From contig NC_065873.1 of assembly GCF_933775445.1 (NCBI RefSeq), forward strand, positions 20,584,001 through 20,648,000: a stretch of DNA of 64,000 nucleotides, read 5' to 3'. The notes beneath the pieces were generated by a model. That model was not told the DNA's origin, ran no database searches, and saw nothing but the letters and a program-made list of their open reading frames with translations. The DNA comes from Argentina anserina (lineage: Eukaryota; Streptophyta; Magnoliopsida; Rosales; Rosaceae). This document shows, piece after piece, positions 37,241 through 48,732 of the stretch; positions within the stretch are counted from its first letter, which is position 1, and the number at the start of each line of letters is the position of its first letter. Made by a program: the position numbers and the translations under genes.

Positions 37241-39087
37241 GCCTTTGTTTAAGGGTTTTAAATTTACACACACTTTCTTGGTGTTTGTAAGTTAAAGATG
37301 TAATCTTTGGTTAACTCTCCCATCTCAAGAAAATCATGAAGGCGAAGATTATATTGTTGAAACCGCAATTAGCTTCTCGAATTAGTGATGGCTGGTCGTG
37401 TGAATCGTGGGTTTAAGACAAACCATTTGGCAAAAACTGTCCTCTCTCTTTTTTTTTTTTTATGTTTGGTTGTTTGTTTGTTTTTTCTAAGTATATTCTC
37501 TAGCCGCATTTTCCCGGTAGAAGTCCATGATTAAACGAGACACTAGTTAGTCATAGCAGCTCATTTTTTGATAATTTACGATTATTCAAAGTAAATCTGT
37601 GCTTCTTGTCAATTCATAACTTGAGTTCAACGATCTAGTTTATGCTTTTAAAACTTTAAAACTCGTAATAGTGTAACGTGATCAGTTTAAACCGGCCAGC
37701 TCGCATATACATTTGTAGTATTAGGAGTTAGAATTCTGAATTTCTGATTTATCATTTAATCTGCCAATTTGAAATAAGCAAATCATGTTTATTTGCACAT
37801 CAACATACTTCATATCAGCATTCAGTGTCAACAGGTCGATTGATGAATAAGGAAAACCAGGAGAAATTTTGGGGGCCTTGAACACCAACTTAATATATAT
37901 GAAAGGACATGTCTATGCTGTCAATTTTCTCATGTTCTCATCGTCACCTCACATATAAAAACTTATACAACATGTCTTTATGAATTGAATATGAAAATGA
38001 ACGAAAAGAGAAACTTAACTATTTTGAACAAGCGCATCCAGTTAAATTTTAAAAGCTTCTTTCATTGATTCTGTCCATACATCAAGGATTGATTATAATG
38101 AATATCAAAACTAACAAATAGAGGATAATAAAGAAAATGTTAAAGAGTGTCACCGTCCTCTATAATCTATATTAACAACCAGGAATTGATGGATACATAT
38201 GGACCCTTGATTTTAATTGCGAAATTGAATCCCCAACCATTTCCAAGCCACAATCATGCCACAAGAGCCAAGTCAATCAATCATCAGTTGAGAAATTCCA
38301 AGAAATGAAATACAGTTAAAAAACAAAAGTTTGAAAATTGTTTTCTTTTTTGATACAATAGAACATTGGTGCCATGCATATATTCCCTTTCAGAAACCAG
38401 AAATATGATAAATATTTGAAGACAGGAAATTTAAAATTAACAATGAACCAAGGACATGACAGCAGCCTAAGCATGAGGCGAGAATGGGGGAATATCAGAA
38501 TTCAGAGGATTCTCAGAGGCGAGAGAATGAGCTTTCACACAAACAGAGACCAAAAACGTGTTTCAAATCTCAATTGGTTAACATATTAGTCTTTTCTGGT
38601 TAATAATTGTATTAATTACTATATATGAGACTGAGATTCCCCGTTTTCATCTTTATAATGCAGCACTCCTCTGAGTCCTCTCCCAGTTTCTAGCCAACAA
38701 AAGGAGTTCCTTTAATATAAAAAATCATGCATCATGTGCACATGAAAACTTGTTAGCTTTGGTATGTTCGGATACAGTTGTATCTAGGTTTTCTGTTATT
38801 TACTTGTTACAGGTAACGGGACAAGCTATATACACAGAAGACATGAAGGGCTTCTAGTTTAAATATTGTCCAGAACTTGAGACCAATTTTGGCTCCCCAA
38901 AGGCAGATTTTTCAGATTGCAGTGTAGCAAATCTTTCTGTCACAAGAACACTTTTAAGAAGAAACAGAGGCAAAAACCTTTTGATCAAGGGAAACAAAAT
39001 TTGAATTTTACATCAGAAGAGTACAAACGTGGAATATTTGTCAGAGCTGTTTAGGTTAAGTGTTGCGAACAAAAACCAGCAACATCT
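37241..39087. other. Intergenic sequence
   Basis: No gene, repeat array or RNA gene was recognised. The right part is probably 3' UTR of the F-box gene. Confidence 0.5.
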
Positions 39088-40209
39088 TCACAACACATAG
39101 TAACAGAAGGATACAAATGCACAAATGCCACTCAAGATACAAAGTCTATCTAACCTGCTTTCATTTCTCATCTTCTCCTCTTTGAGCTCATTCTGGACTT
39201 TCGAATACAGATTGCATGACTCAAGAACTTCGCTGTAGTTTTTGCTGCGGCGGCAGCTCAGTGCTTCCTTGAGAATTAGCAAACTATTTCGTCCATTGAC
39301 ATGAGAACCTTCCATGTCTTTTAACTGCATGCTCAATTCAGTTAACTTAAGAGTTGTCTCGGTGCCTTCTCTTTCTGTACAAATCACTCGGAACTTCATG
39401 CTGAGGATGCATTCCACTACTTGACAAGGAAGGATGTCTCTGGCAGGAAGAATGGATCCGAAGCGAATCACAAAGTCTTTGTCTGTTGGCCAATGCCTTT
39501 GACCACCAATTGGGCACCAGCTAGCAAGATTAGCAGCTTGCTTCATTTTTCTATTTACGACAATCCAACTAAGCCGGAGACCATCACGAAGCCCCCGCCA
39601 TAATTTCCCATCTTTCCTTTCTGTCTCCATAGATGTGATTGGTGGCAGGCCGTTAGCAACAGAAAGGAAAGCCTCACCGTCATCGTCATCATCTCTGGCT
39701 GCATAGGTTAGAAGATCAATCCGAAATGGGCAGTTGTAAAACCAACCATTGAAGCCGTCTGCGTTTGGGATCCCCCAAAGAACTTTAGAGCAGATTACTT
39801 TATCCTTGTAACGGATGTCTACGATTGAAACAAAATCCGATGGTGAGATACTTTCGAACTCATCCATGTCACCGTAGTATTCAGCTTCGGTCCATTCTTC
39901 AGGGTACTCAAGGTAGTCGTTCCACTGATAGTCAGTAACTTCCTTGTTTACAATAAGGGGAAAACAATCAGCATAGAACTTTCTGAATCCACCAATGGAT
40001 GATATTAAATTCTTGACATCTTCCCTATTAGTTGAAGGCCACATAGAAGAGCACACATCTTCCCATAACCTCTCTTCTTTCGAGATGGAACAGAATGCTG
40101 CACATGTACATGCTGCAGTAGCCAAAGTTGGTCCATCAAGACGTTTCAATATATCGTAGAAAAGGTCTGTGTTCAAAGATGCCGTGTCCTCAAATGGTGC
40201 AACTGACAT
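39088..40209 (-). CDS. F-box protein with C-terminal membrane anchor (At2g27310-like)
   Basis: One coding exon of 373 codons from MSVAPFED. The frame stays open 13 codons further to 40248. However, a pyrimidine-rich stretch ending TATCCCAG just before ATAACC (minus) looks like a splice acceptor, so the upstream codons are probably intron and 5' UTR. Residues ~8-58 form the F-box (LNTDLFYDILKRLDGPTL, LWEDVCSSMWPS). The middle has W/Y-rich blocks (YLEYPEEWTEAEYYGD, WFYNCPFRIDLL, GLRLSWIVVNRKMKQAANL). The last ~20 residues (LCILSGICAFVSFCYYVL) are a tail anchor. F-box proteins bind SKP1 in SCF ubiquitin ligases; the tail predicts membrane location. The substrate is unknown. Confidence 0.88.
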   Translation of the reverse strand: MSVAPFEDTASLNTDLFYDILKRLDGPTLATAACTCAAFCSISKEERLWEDVCSSMWPSTNREDVKNLISSIGGFRKFYADCFPLIVNKEVTDYQWNDYLEYPEEWTEAEYYGDMDEFESISPSDFVSIVDIRYKDKVICSKVLWGIPNADGFNGWFYNCPFRIDLLTYAARDDDDDGEAFLSVANGLPPITSMETERKDGKLWRGLRDGLRLSWIVVNRKMKQAANLASWCPIGGQRHWPTDKDFVIRFGSILPARDILPCQVVECILSMKFRVICTEREGTETTLKLTELSMQLKDMEGSHVNGRNSLLILKEALSCRRSKNYSEVLESCNLYSKVQNELKEEKMRNESRLDRLCILSGICAFVSFCYYVL

Positions 40210-42500
40210 TGTTGTGGATTCTTGGTTATCTGGGATACAAAGAAACATGATAAATCCAACTATTCACAAATAATTTCATGATATGAAATCACACAATCGA
40301 CTTGGAGTTTTACACAAACAATTGCCTTGAATTTATACAACTAAATTTCTTAGTCATTTTAGAATATAGAAAATTACCATCAACTAACTTATCATGTGCT
40401 TTATGCCTTTATGTAGAGCGATGATTTCCAACTTGATTACAGTAACTATAATTGATCAGTCAATAGAAAGGGAACAAACTCATTAAAAAGTTAATATGTG
40501 TAACCAAGCCTGGTTGTAATTTTAAAGTGCTTCAATAAAGAACAATTGTAGAAGAAGATGATGCACGAGAAAACACTACATATTAATAAAAGATTCAGGC
40601 TTGAAAATCCTTTTATGAATTATGATAACCAAGATTTTTTTTTCTAGAATAATAAGAACCCAGTAAAATCAGATCCCAAAGTCCCTAGTCCCTACCCATT
40701 TTTCTCCCTATAAATATTCAGAAAAAGATAGGAACAGGGAGATGCTGTAATCGTTGCTTACACCAAAATACTGCTTAAAAAAGTGCTCATAATGTTAACA
40801 TAGTCTAGCAGGAAAGGTGTTCATAAAATTGTGTCCACTACATGTTTCCAATCAAAGCTTCGAGCTTTAACATCATTTTAAGCAGAAACATAAACTGACA
40901 TTTACATTCCTCCCAGAGATAATACAGTCTCTATAAAACATAATCCTTGACATTGATCTTTCACAAAACTGAACATAGATTTTATAAGAGTAGAAAGTAC
41001 AAAAACGAAAGAAAGTGAAACGAAAAATAATTACATCATTGGGGTTTGTATTTGAAGTTTGAAGAGTAAAAACAAAGACCACTTAGATACACACTGAAAG
41101 TTGGAAACCAGTAAGGAAACAGTACAACGGAGACTACTATATACAAGAGAGGGCTTTAGATTTTAGATAGAACTGTTGAAAATAAGGCAGGGTACTGCAT
41201 ATGCTGCCAAGTTGCAGGTGGTTCCTCAAACTATGAACAAAGAATACTTGCAGATTTTCGGTGGTCATTTGGGTGAGCTTTACTTGTTTCTATTTAATGT
41301 AAGAGCATAAAGACATGAAGCATTTCAAATCAAGAAACAGGGATGAACAATCAAATATACCACCTGCATCGAGTGAATAGAGAATGATGCTTATATGCAT
41401 AGTCTGACAACCCAACATGAGTTTATGTATCATTAGACAAGATCTCAATTACTTTAAAACATAGTAACAAACCTAAGCAAGAGCTAATCACTTCCTAAAC
41501 ATACGATTTAGCAATCACAACTCCACTATCTCAATCAATTACTCAGGTTAAGGAAATAAGGCAAAGTGAGAGGACCTCTTTCTTCTTCTACTCTTTTTAC
41601 GCAAATCCAGAATAGTAGATAACGCAGGTTTCATATGAGTTCAAAGGATTGGGTACCTCTGAAACCAGAATACACAAAGCCAAGTGCTCATTCGACAAGG
41701 AAATTTAAGAGATACAGACTTGGTAAAAGGACAAGATAAATCTGACAGACTAGTACTCCAACATGAATGACCAAACATCATATTGGATTCTCTCCATGGA
41801 AAAAGAGAGACGCACTTGGTTGCCAAATTCATTTTGAAATTTGAAAAGGACAGATCAATCAATACAGAAAGTAAGGACCAAACATTTAAGAGGTGGGCAA
41901 TGGTAGCAATCAAACAAGGCCAAAAAAAAAAAACAACTTGGTTCTGAAGAGTGCCATAATTTGGCAGAGCAAAATGAAACACATCACAGCCAATTCCCTT
42001 TCTTTTTGCGACTTCAAATGAGAAAGGTCCCAATCTAAATGCTTCTAATGAATGCTTGGCCAATAAATGAGACACAATCCACCCAAATCAAAACTAACCC
42101 ACCAAAACGAAAATCTTCATCACACAAACCAGAACTGAAACTTTTCTACACAATCAGAACCAAGAAACTGGGAAAAAGCGGAACTGGGTTAGGATGTACC
42201 AACCTCATAGATTAGCCACGAACAACTCCCATGAACATGAACAAAAGACGCTGCAACCAAAGCACAAGGAGCCGGGCAAGCTTTGACTAATTGTAGTTTC
42301 CAATGTAAAGAGGAAGGAAAGGGAGGAACAACCTTAATAGTTTTCAAATAGAAAAAAGGGTATGCAAATCCGATGAAGGGTGTTTGATGATCAAAGAGGG
42401 AGGAGAGGGTCGTGGGTCACTTTCCACAAGGGGTTTTTGGAAGAGGTAAACTGACTGGAGCAAAGTGACTTTGTTTGTCCTTGTTACCAAACTGGATACA
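40210..42500 (-). other. Probable 5' UTR intron and promoter of the F-box gene
   Basis: No coding exon was recognised. A splice-acceptor-like site at about 40228 on minus suggests an upstream non-coding exon. A candidate donor (GAG followed by GTTGGTAC) lies near 42205. Both ends of this intron are inferred only. Confidence 0.35.
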
Positions 42501-44026
42501 ATGAAAGAGGGAATCAAGTACAAGATGATATTTGGGGAATTCTGAAGCCTTCTAGCTCTTGCATTTTTGTTTTAACCACACAAGTTTGGCCACATCGTCG
42601 CTATAATTTATTGAACCACCCATGCTTCTGTGTCCTCATTTATGCCTACCTCTCTCAATCTATCCTCTTGTAACTTGCATTTCATATCACATTCTCAAAA
42701 ATATTCATGTTCTTATCCCAAATAAATATCTTATTGTTCTTCTCTTCATTTGTCAGGGGAGGCGGGAGCAAATTTGAGGAGAGACTAGCCCAAGCTACCT
42801 AGTCTGTAAATTGTAATTAGTATTGAAATAACTTGAGATAAAAGTAAACAAACTCATGCATTTGTACTTGTTTGCAATTATGTGTCATGAACACAAAGCT
42901 GAAGTGATCTCTTCTAAATACTTCGAAGCGACGTGTGTATTGTGAGGTGTGACAATGAGAATAGTAACATATAAAGCAAGAATGCTATCTTTTATAGGAC
43001 GTATCACTCTTGTAACATATGAGTTATAAAATGTAATAATTGAACACATAATTGGAGTGATGGAATGCTTTAAAGAGCTGAAATGTATTCTAAATAGAAG
43101 TCTTTTATCATTTCGTGCAAAGCAAAATTTCCTATTACTCCGTGGACCAGTAATGGCATTCATCGCCACCAATGCTTTCATCAAGTTAATCAAGCTTTCT
43201 TGTATTGGAGAAAACCATCATAAATAGAATTAAAGAGCATAATGTGGATTAGGCCAACTATGAAGAAAGAATTTTCACACACAACTCGCATATGCATAAT
43301 AGTATGATCACACACACTCAACACTTGACTAGTTGGACCAATCATCTGGTGTGGCTTCTTCATTCACTCGCAAGTTGCGCCACGATGACAGTTTACGAGT
43401 TCTATCCCCGAGTTGGTCACCGGTTACGGGCGACCGGTGAGAGCTGCGAGATGTGATGGTTTTAATGAATAAAACGATGGGCGGGATTTTGTGGAACTAA
43501 TATTTCCGAGAAGATGACAGCTTGCCAGAACCAGAAACATATGGAGGTCTGAGGTCTCTCTATAGAGGCTCCACGTACATGATATACAAAAAAACCTGGA
43601 CTCCGTCCGATAAGGACATGATACCAATGTTGGTATAACCAAGGCATTTCTAGGTTGGTACCTAAAATACACACTGGCTACGTATCTGGTAGATTCAGGC
43701 ATAATCACATTATAGATTTCCATTTTCGTAAAAACCCCATAGTCCATGGTAATTGTAAATGAATATCAATGTAGAGTAAAATCTCGATCAAACGTTACCG
43801 AAGGCCACCTAATATTGCTCAAATTCGGCAATGATTTAGTCTTTATGCCACATATGCTGCCGGCGTGATGCAGGCGGCTCCTAAAAGGATCGTCTACCTA
43901 GCATTTGGTATTGACAAATTGAACTTTTTTTTTTGTTTTGTTTCATTTTGATGCCTTTCGGTGCTCGCATAGTTTTGAAAAAAAATCGAAACATATTGGG
44001 CCAGTTATTGTTCCTAAACCCAATTA
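42501..44026. other. Intergenic sequence
   Basis: No gene was recognised. Short frames at 43424-43747 (minus) and elsewhere lack family features. Confidence 0.5.
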
Positions 44027-44034
44027 CTTTGGGC

Positions 44035-44594
44035 ATAGGTTGCACGGACACGCCATTGCAGTGGCGTATCGCGTGTCCGACACGTACACGCACACGGACA
44101 CGCCCCAATACGCGCCAGACACGCGAACTGACTTTGGACACGGTCCGGACACGCGGACACGCACCAACTCATAATAAAAGTGAAAGTGCTTATGGTGAGA
44201 ATCAAACCTTGATCATCCAAGACACTCAACAACTCCTCAACCATTCCAACAGATTCAGTTTTTGTTATATTTATGCATACTTTAATATATATATATAAGG
44301 AGAGAAATTCGTGATAAAAATAAGAATACTTGTGGTGGGATTCGAACTTTGGTTATCCAAGATATTTATCAAGTCTTTAGTCATTTTAACAAGTTATGGT
44401 TTCATCATTTTAATGCACATTTTGACATATATATACATCTAAAATTCTAAATACTTTCAAATTTATAAAATAATTTTTTTAATAAATATATATATATTAA
44501 AATAATATTTAATTAACGTGTCCACCACGTGTCTGTGTCCAAAAAAAATTCTATATGTTGTGTCTACATATCGAATCGTGTCCGTGCTACTTAG
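44035..44594. mobile_element. hAT-type MITE, 560 bp, perfect 8-bp duplication
   Basis: CTTTGGGC flanks both ends (44027-44034 and 44595-44602), a perfect 8-bp duplication. The terminal inverted repeats (left ATAGGTTGCACGGACACG, right CGTGTCCGTGCTACTTAG) match at about 14 of 18 positions. The left subterminal region is dense in GGACACG/GTCCGACAC words (44041-44165) and the right has CGTGTCC words (44516-44585), which would act as transposase-binding repeats. The interior is AT-rich and non-coding. Confidence 0.82.
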
Positions 44595-44853
44595 CTTTGG
44601 GCTCATCTAACTTTACCCCAAGTAATCCCAGTGTCAAAGTCAAAATTCTGGAAATAATCACAGGTTTAAGACTAATAGAACTCAACTCCAGAAATTCTCA
44701 TACATGAAAGCATAATTCGAGCTTAAATAAAAGCCAGAATTCCATAAAAATAGACATGACAAAGTTTCAATTCAAGAGTAATCTGATGATTAATAACACA
44801 ACTAAGAATCGAAACCCCACAGTTGGTAGTTTGGTACTACTAGTCTAACTACT

Positions 44854-45063
44854 TCAAGCATCATCCTTAGGGGTGTCTTCGGTCTTGGCGGCGGTCTCCT
44901 CCGCCTCGACGACGTCATCAGGGTCCCGGGCCGGGTCGGACTTGTCCATGGCGGATCGGGCCTTGTCGAGCCAGGGCTTGAAGGCGAGCTCGATGGCCAA
45001 CCACCCAACAGCCAAGGCTCCGAACACCACCACCGCTTGCTTGGAAGCAGAACCTTTTGCCAT
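44854..45063 (-). CDS. OEP7: Chloroplast outer envelope membrane protein OEP7
   Basis: A single exon of 69 codons. A short basic N-terminus ([10 protein letters not shown]) leads into one hydrophobic segment (residues ~10-29, [18 protein letters not shown]). A positively charged flank follows ([22 protein letters not shown]), then an acidic tail. This is the signature of the signal-anchored OEP7/OEP6.7 family, whose members share GWLAIE-AFKP-LDK-RS--DKSDP-RDPDD. The protein inserts N-in into the chloroplast outer envelope without a cleaved transit peptide; its biochemical role is poorly defined. Length and every conserved block fit, so the small size is genuine and not a fragment. The opposite-strand frame is a shadow. 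Confidence 0.93.
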   Translation of the reverse strand: MAKGSASKQAVVVFGALAVGWLAIELAFKPWLDKARSAMDKSDPARDPDDVVEAEETAAKTEDTPKDDA

Positions 45064-45690
45064 CGCCGTCGTCGTCTTCCTTTGAAAGCAAGTTAAACTT
45101 TTGACTCAGAGTTTCAAATTTCTCTACGCGTCTCTCAACCGTGGAGGAGGGAGAGATAAAAGAGTTAAATAGGGTTGTTTTCGGGTATGGGCCATCAAGT
45201 GGGCCATGATGCTTGGGAAATCAGGAACCCGAATGAGAGAAGAGCACACTAATTGCAGTATTTATCCACTTAAATAATTTAGTAAAATCTGGAAATTCAA
45301 TAGAAAATTATTTAATAGTAGTAGACCACATTTAAATTAATTAAAAAATTATTTTTCATATTTCTTATACAAATTATGACATAAACCCAAGCTCAAACCC
45401 AAAGAATAAGTAAAATAAAACTGATTAATTAATTAATACACAAATATTCAAAATACTCATTTTTTTGTGAAAATTACTAAATGTCACTTCTAGATCTAAC
45501 AAATTTATATCTCCTCATTTTTTAGTTTTTTTACAGCAAATTTAAATTTTCCGGCCAAACCACTAGCAATTTTGAGGTGAGCCAATATATAAAGTTGTTC
45601 CTTATGTCATGTGCTTTTATTTAAGTACCATATTGCATATGTTTTGAGAAATTTTGAAATTTTGAAATTTTGAATTTTGCTCACTAAAAA

Positions 45691-45882
45691 CCACAGTAGC
45701 AGTTAGTTTCTCAACCGACAGTAGCAGCTAGACTTATAATCGACAATAGCATGTGTCTTCCAAGTCGACAGTAGCAGGTGTTTTCCAAGTCGACAATAGC
45801 AACTAGTTTTTAACACGACAATAATATTTAGTTTTTATAGTCAACAATAGCAGATAACATCTCTGTTAATAGTAGCAAACAC
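45691..45882. repeat. ~25-bp degenerate minisatellite, ~7.5 copies
   Basis: CGACARTAGCA recurs about every 25 bp (CCACAGTAGC at 45691, then CGACAGTAGC, CGACAATAGC, CGACAGTAGC, CGACAATAGC, CGACAATAAT, CAACAATAGC and TTAATAGTAGC). The unit resembles CGACAGTAGCAGGTGTTTTC plus about five bases. Copies toward the right are more diverged. Confidence 0.75.
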
Positions 45883-46657
45883 TATGGGTTAAAGATGGGT
45901 AAAAAATAAAATATTTATGACATGTGGCAACTTGACATCATTTGGTCCTTATTTGTAAATTTTAGTCCTTATTTACTTTATCAAATTAGATAGTTAGTTA
46001 TTTGTAAACAAAATTGTTGTATGTTACTTTTGGATAGTTTGTTACTTTGTTATTGATTCAAAGTTGAGCAGGGAGAAGATTCGAATTGATCGAATCCAAC
46101 AACTTGGATTTAGCCGAAGAGTGATTCATGTGAATATAATCATTATATGATGTATGCCTCTCGGGGCGAAAATTAGCTTCTGGATAAATCAAGTGAAACT
46201 ATGAAAGTAATATGGCAGAACAACCACTGTTTTAAACTTGTTATGATCTTTTTGAAGTGATGAAAAAAAATTCAAACGGTTGAGAATGACCACATTACTC
46301 GCATTCTAATGTAGCCAATTTACGAGCAACAAGCTATCTATTCCATGCATCTAAATGGGCAAAAATAGCACAGCAACCAACAAAACAGAAAACAAACGCA
46401 GTCTGAGGTCTAAGCTCAAATTGCACTAAAATGCAAAACTAAAAGAGAATACGCAACAAATCCATATGTGAGGGTGCCACGATAATAAGGCTGAGAAACG
46501 TAGAAAAGAAGCTGATGCGAAATTAAGCAGCGTCTCCCTATGGTAATCGAATGACACATTGACAAGGCAAAGCTGAGTAGCACCAATGCTGCACATGGTC
46601 ATGGCCATTTATGCACACAACTGATGAAAATCAAGAAAAGCATCAACTGGCTCCAAA

Positions 46658-46702
46658 AGAAAAAAGAAAAAAGAAAAAAGAAAAAAGAAAAAAGAAAAAG
46701 AA
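46658..46702. repeat. (AAAAAAG)n microsatellite
   Basis: A 7-bp period of AAAAAAG units followed by AG-rich sequence, near the 3' side of the SmD1 gene. Confidence 0.8.
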
Positions 46703-46995
46703 GAAGAAAAGGAATGCAGATGTTGAACTGGCTTAAGAAGAAAGTAGATATGAGAAGTCAAAACCATATCAATCACCCACTTCATAATAGCATTTAAGAA
46801 TTTAACTCGGAATAGACTCAAATAACAATGCAATGCCGCTCATTTCACGTCTCCAAGATCATAGATAAGTGCTTCCTACATAGGTTTTTACATAACCAGG
46901 AAAAGTGACGCTCATTTCATAAGTTCGTTCTACAGAGGTGTTTACAAACCAGGCAGGCCAAGTTCTTGTCACAAAAATTAACTAGTGCAGCGTAT

Positions 46996-48732
46996 TTAAC
47001 GACCACCACGGCCACGACCGCGTCCACGTCCACGGCCCCGGCCCCTTCCCACAGGCCTCCCTGAAATGTTGAAAAGGCAAAAAAAAATTAGAGGATTCAT
47101 GACATTTAATCACAATATCAAAGATTGTAAATCGGTATAAATCAATGTGCTCAAAAGTAAAGGTGTCCAAGCCAAATAAAAGCTTATAGTACCAGCAGTT
47201 GGCTTCTTGGGCTTGACCCTAGGCGTCTCTTCAACCAGCAGAGTCTCAAGATTCAAGCTGTCAGGAAGGATGTAGTATCGAATATTGTTACCCCTCACAC
47301 TGAGATGATCCAGAGTCACTGGATTCTTTCCCCTGAGTGTAAGTTTCACAGTCTTCAAATGTGTATTCATACTGATATCTACACCTGAACCAAGAAGTAA
47401 ATTACAAGTCAGAACAGCTAATTTTGCCCCTTGTATTCAAATGTGTATTCATACAGCTACTGCGCATCAAATTAAGATTATAATGCATTTCGGCAGAATA
47501 AATCAATTCTTATAGAGCGATAAGAAGCTTGCTATGAACAGTTCAACATAAAATAATAATTTAGATTACAGATGTGAAACAGACTCATCTAACACATATT
47601 TTAAATGAGTGAACAAATTATTTCCTCACAACATTTCGCAATACCATTAACCAATTCAACTTAAAATAAGGACCCCAGAATTTAACTGAACTTAGTCACT
47701 TATGCTTAGGTAAGGAATTATCAAGTGACAAATGGAAGTGATGGCCGTGCTCGTGTTCTGAAATGGCATATATGGTTTGGAGGCAGATCAAAAGTTCAAA
47801 ACTATATGCATATTAAAACCCCAGTGTAAGGACATTGACTAGTTATGACTCTGAGACTCTCCGACCTCCAGAATGAATAAATGGAAGCCATTTCGTAGCA
47901 GTAGCACAATACTTCAGAATCATTATGCTCATGCACTTTTGTTCTGATGTGGTGTCCTTGGCTTGAGGCCTGAGGGAACCAACACCCCACCTTGACATCC
48001 CACTGTTAGCAATTTCCACAAATTCCAGAAATTTTAAAACAGAGTAAGAAAGGGGAAATAACTGGAAGCACATAACTTAAAAACTCTTGAAATGTCATCC
48101 ATGGTTTGGAGCCAGAGCAACTAGTCAAGGACAATCGCAAGATCTTACTTGGACTCCACAACTTCAAACAACAACAAAAACCAGAGGCAATTTTAGTAGC
48201 AACAGTCCCCTGGTACTGCTTCTACATGTTCAAACTCCACAAATTGCTAAACCCAGTAGTCGCCAACACCTAATTATCTAACTCCATAAAAAACAAAGCT
48301 CAGTTGATTTCACCGAATCAAGCAGTGAAGACGCAAAGAGAAACTAGCATCTTCTCAATTCTACGACACACCGCAGTAAACCTAGTCTGCTTATCAACTA
48401 TTAGAATCTAAGTTTAAAGGCGTTTTAAGCTACCAAAACCTATCAATCGATTCAATTTCACATCGCCCAAATCCTAGGGTTTAATTAAACCCTAAAACAT
48501 CGAAAATCGAAGAAAAGAGTAATAGAGGATGGCGAGGGAAAACCTGTGATGGTGCCATTGACAACGGTGCCGTTCTTGAGCTCGATCGACACAGTTTCGT
48601 TGTTCAACTTCATCAAGAACCTGACGATTAAGGCGTTTTAGTACAAAAGCCAACTTATCGATTCCAGCTAAGAACTGTGAAATTTTTACAGAGAGAGAGA
48701 TAGAGAGAGAGGAGTGACCTGACGAGCTTCAT
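46996..48732 (-). CDS. SmD1: Small nuclear ribonucleoprotein SmD1
   Basis: Four exons with GT-AG junctions: 48732-48719, 48620-48544, 47384-47193, 47060-46996; 115 codons. The first exon encodes only the first 4 2/3 codons. The Sm fold is complete: Sm1 ([23 protein letters not shown]...), then MNTHLK and [19 protein letters not shown], with Sm2 as [10 protein letters not shown]. The C-terminus (96-115) is an RG-dipeptide tail starting RPVGRGRG, a target of symmetric arginine dimethylation in this family. SmD1 is a core subunit of the Sm ring on U1, U2, U4 and U5 snRNAs and so acts in pre-mRNA splicing. Length matches plant orthologues. Intron 2 is long (about 1.16 kb). Confidence 0.96.

Larger units (their letters stand above)
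45064..46995. other. Intergenic sequence with minisatellite and microsatellite
   Basis: 5' flank of OEP7 and 3' flank of SmD1. Holds the two repeats listed separately; otherwise nothing was recognised. Confidence 0.5.
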
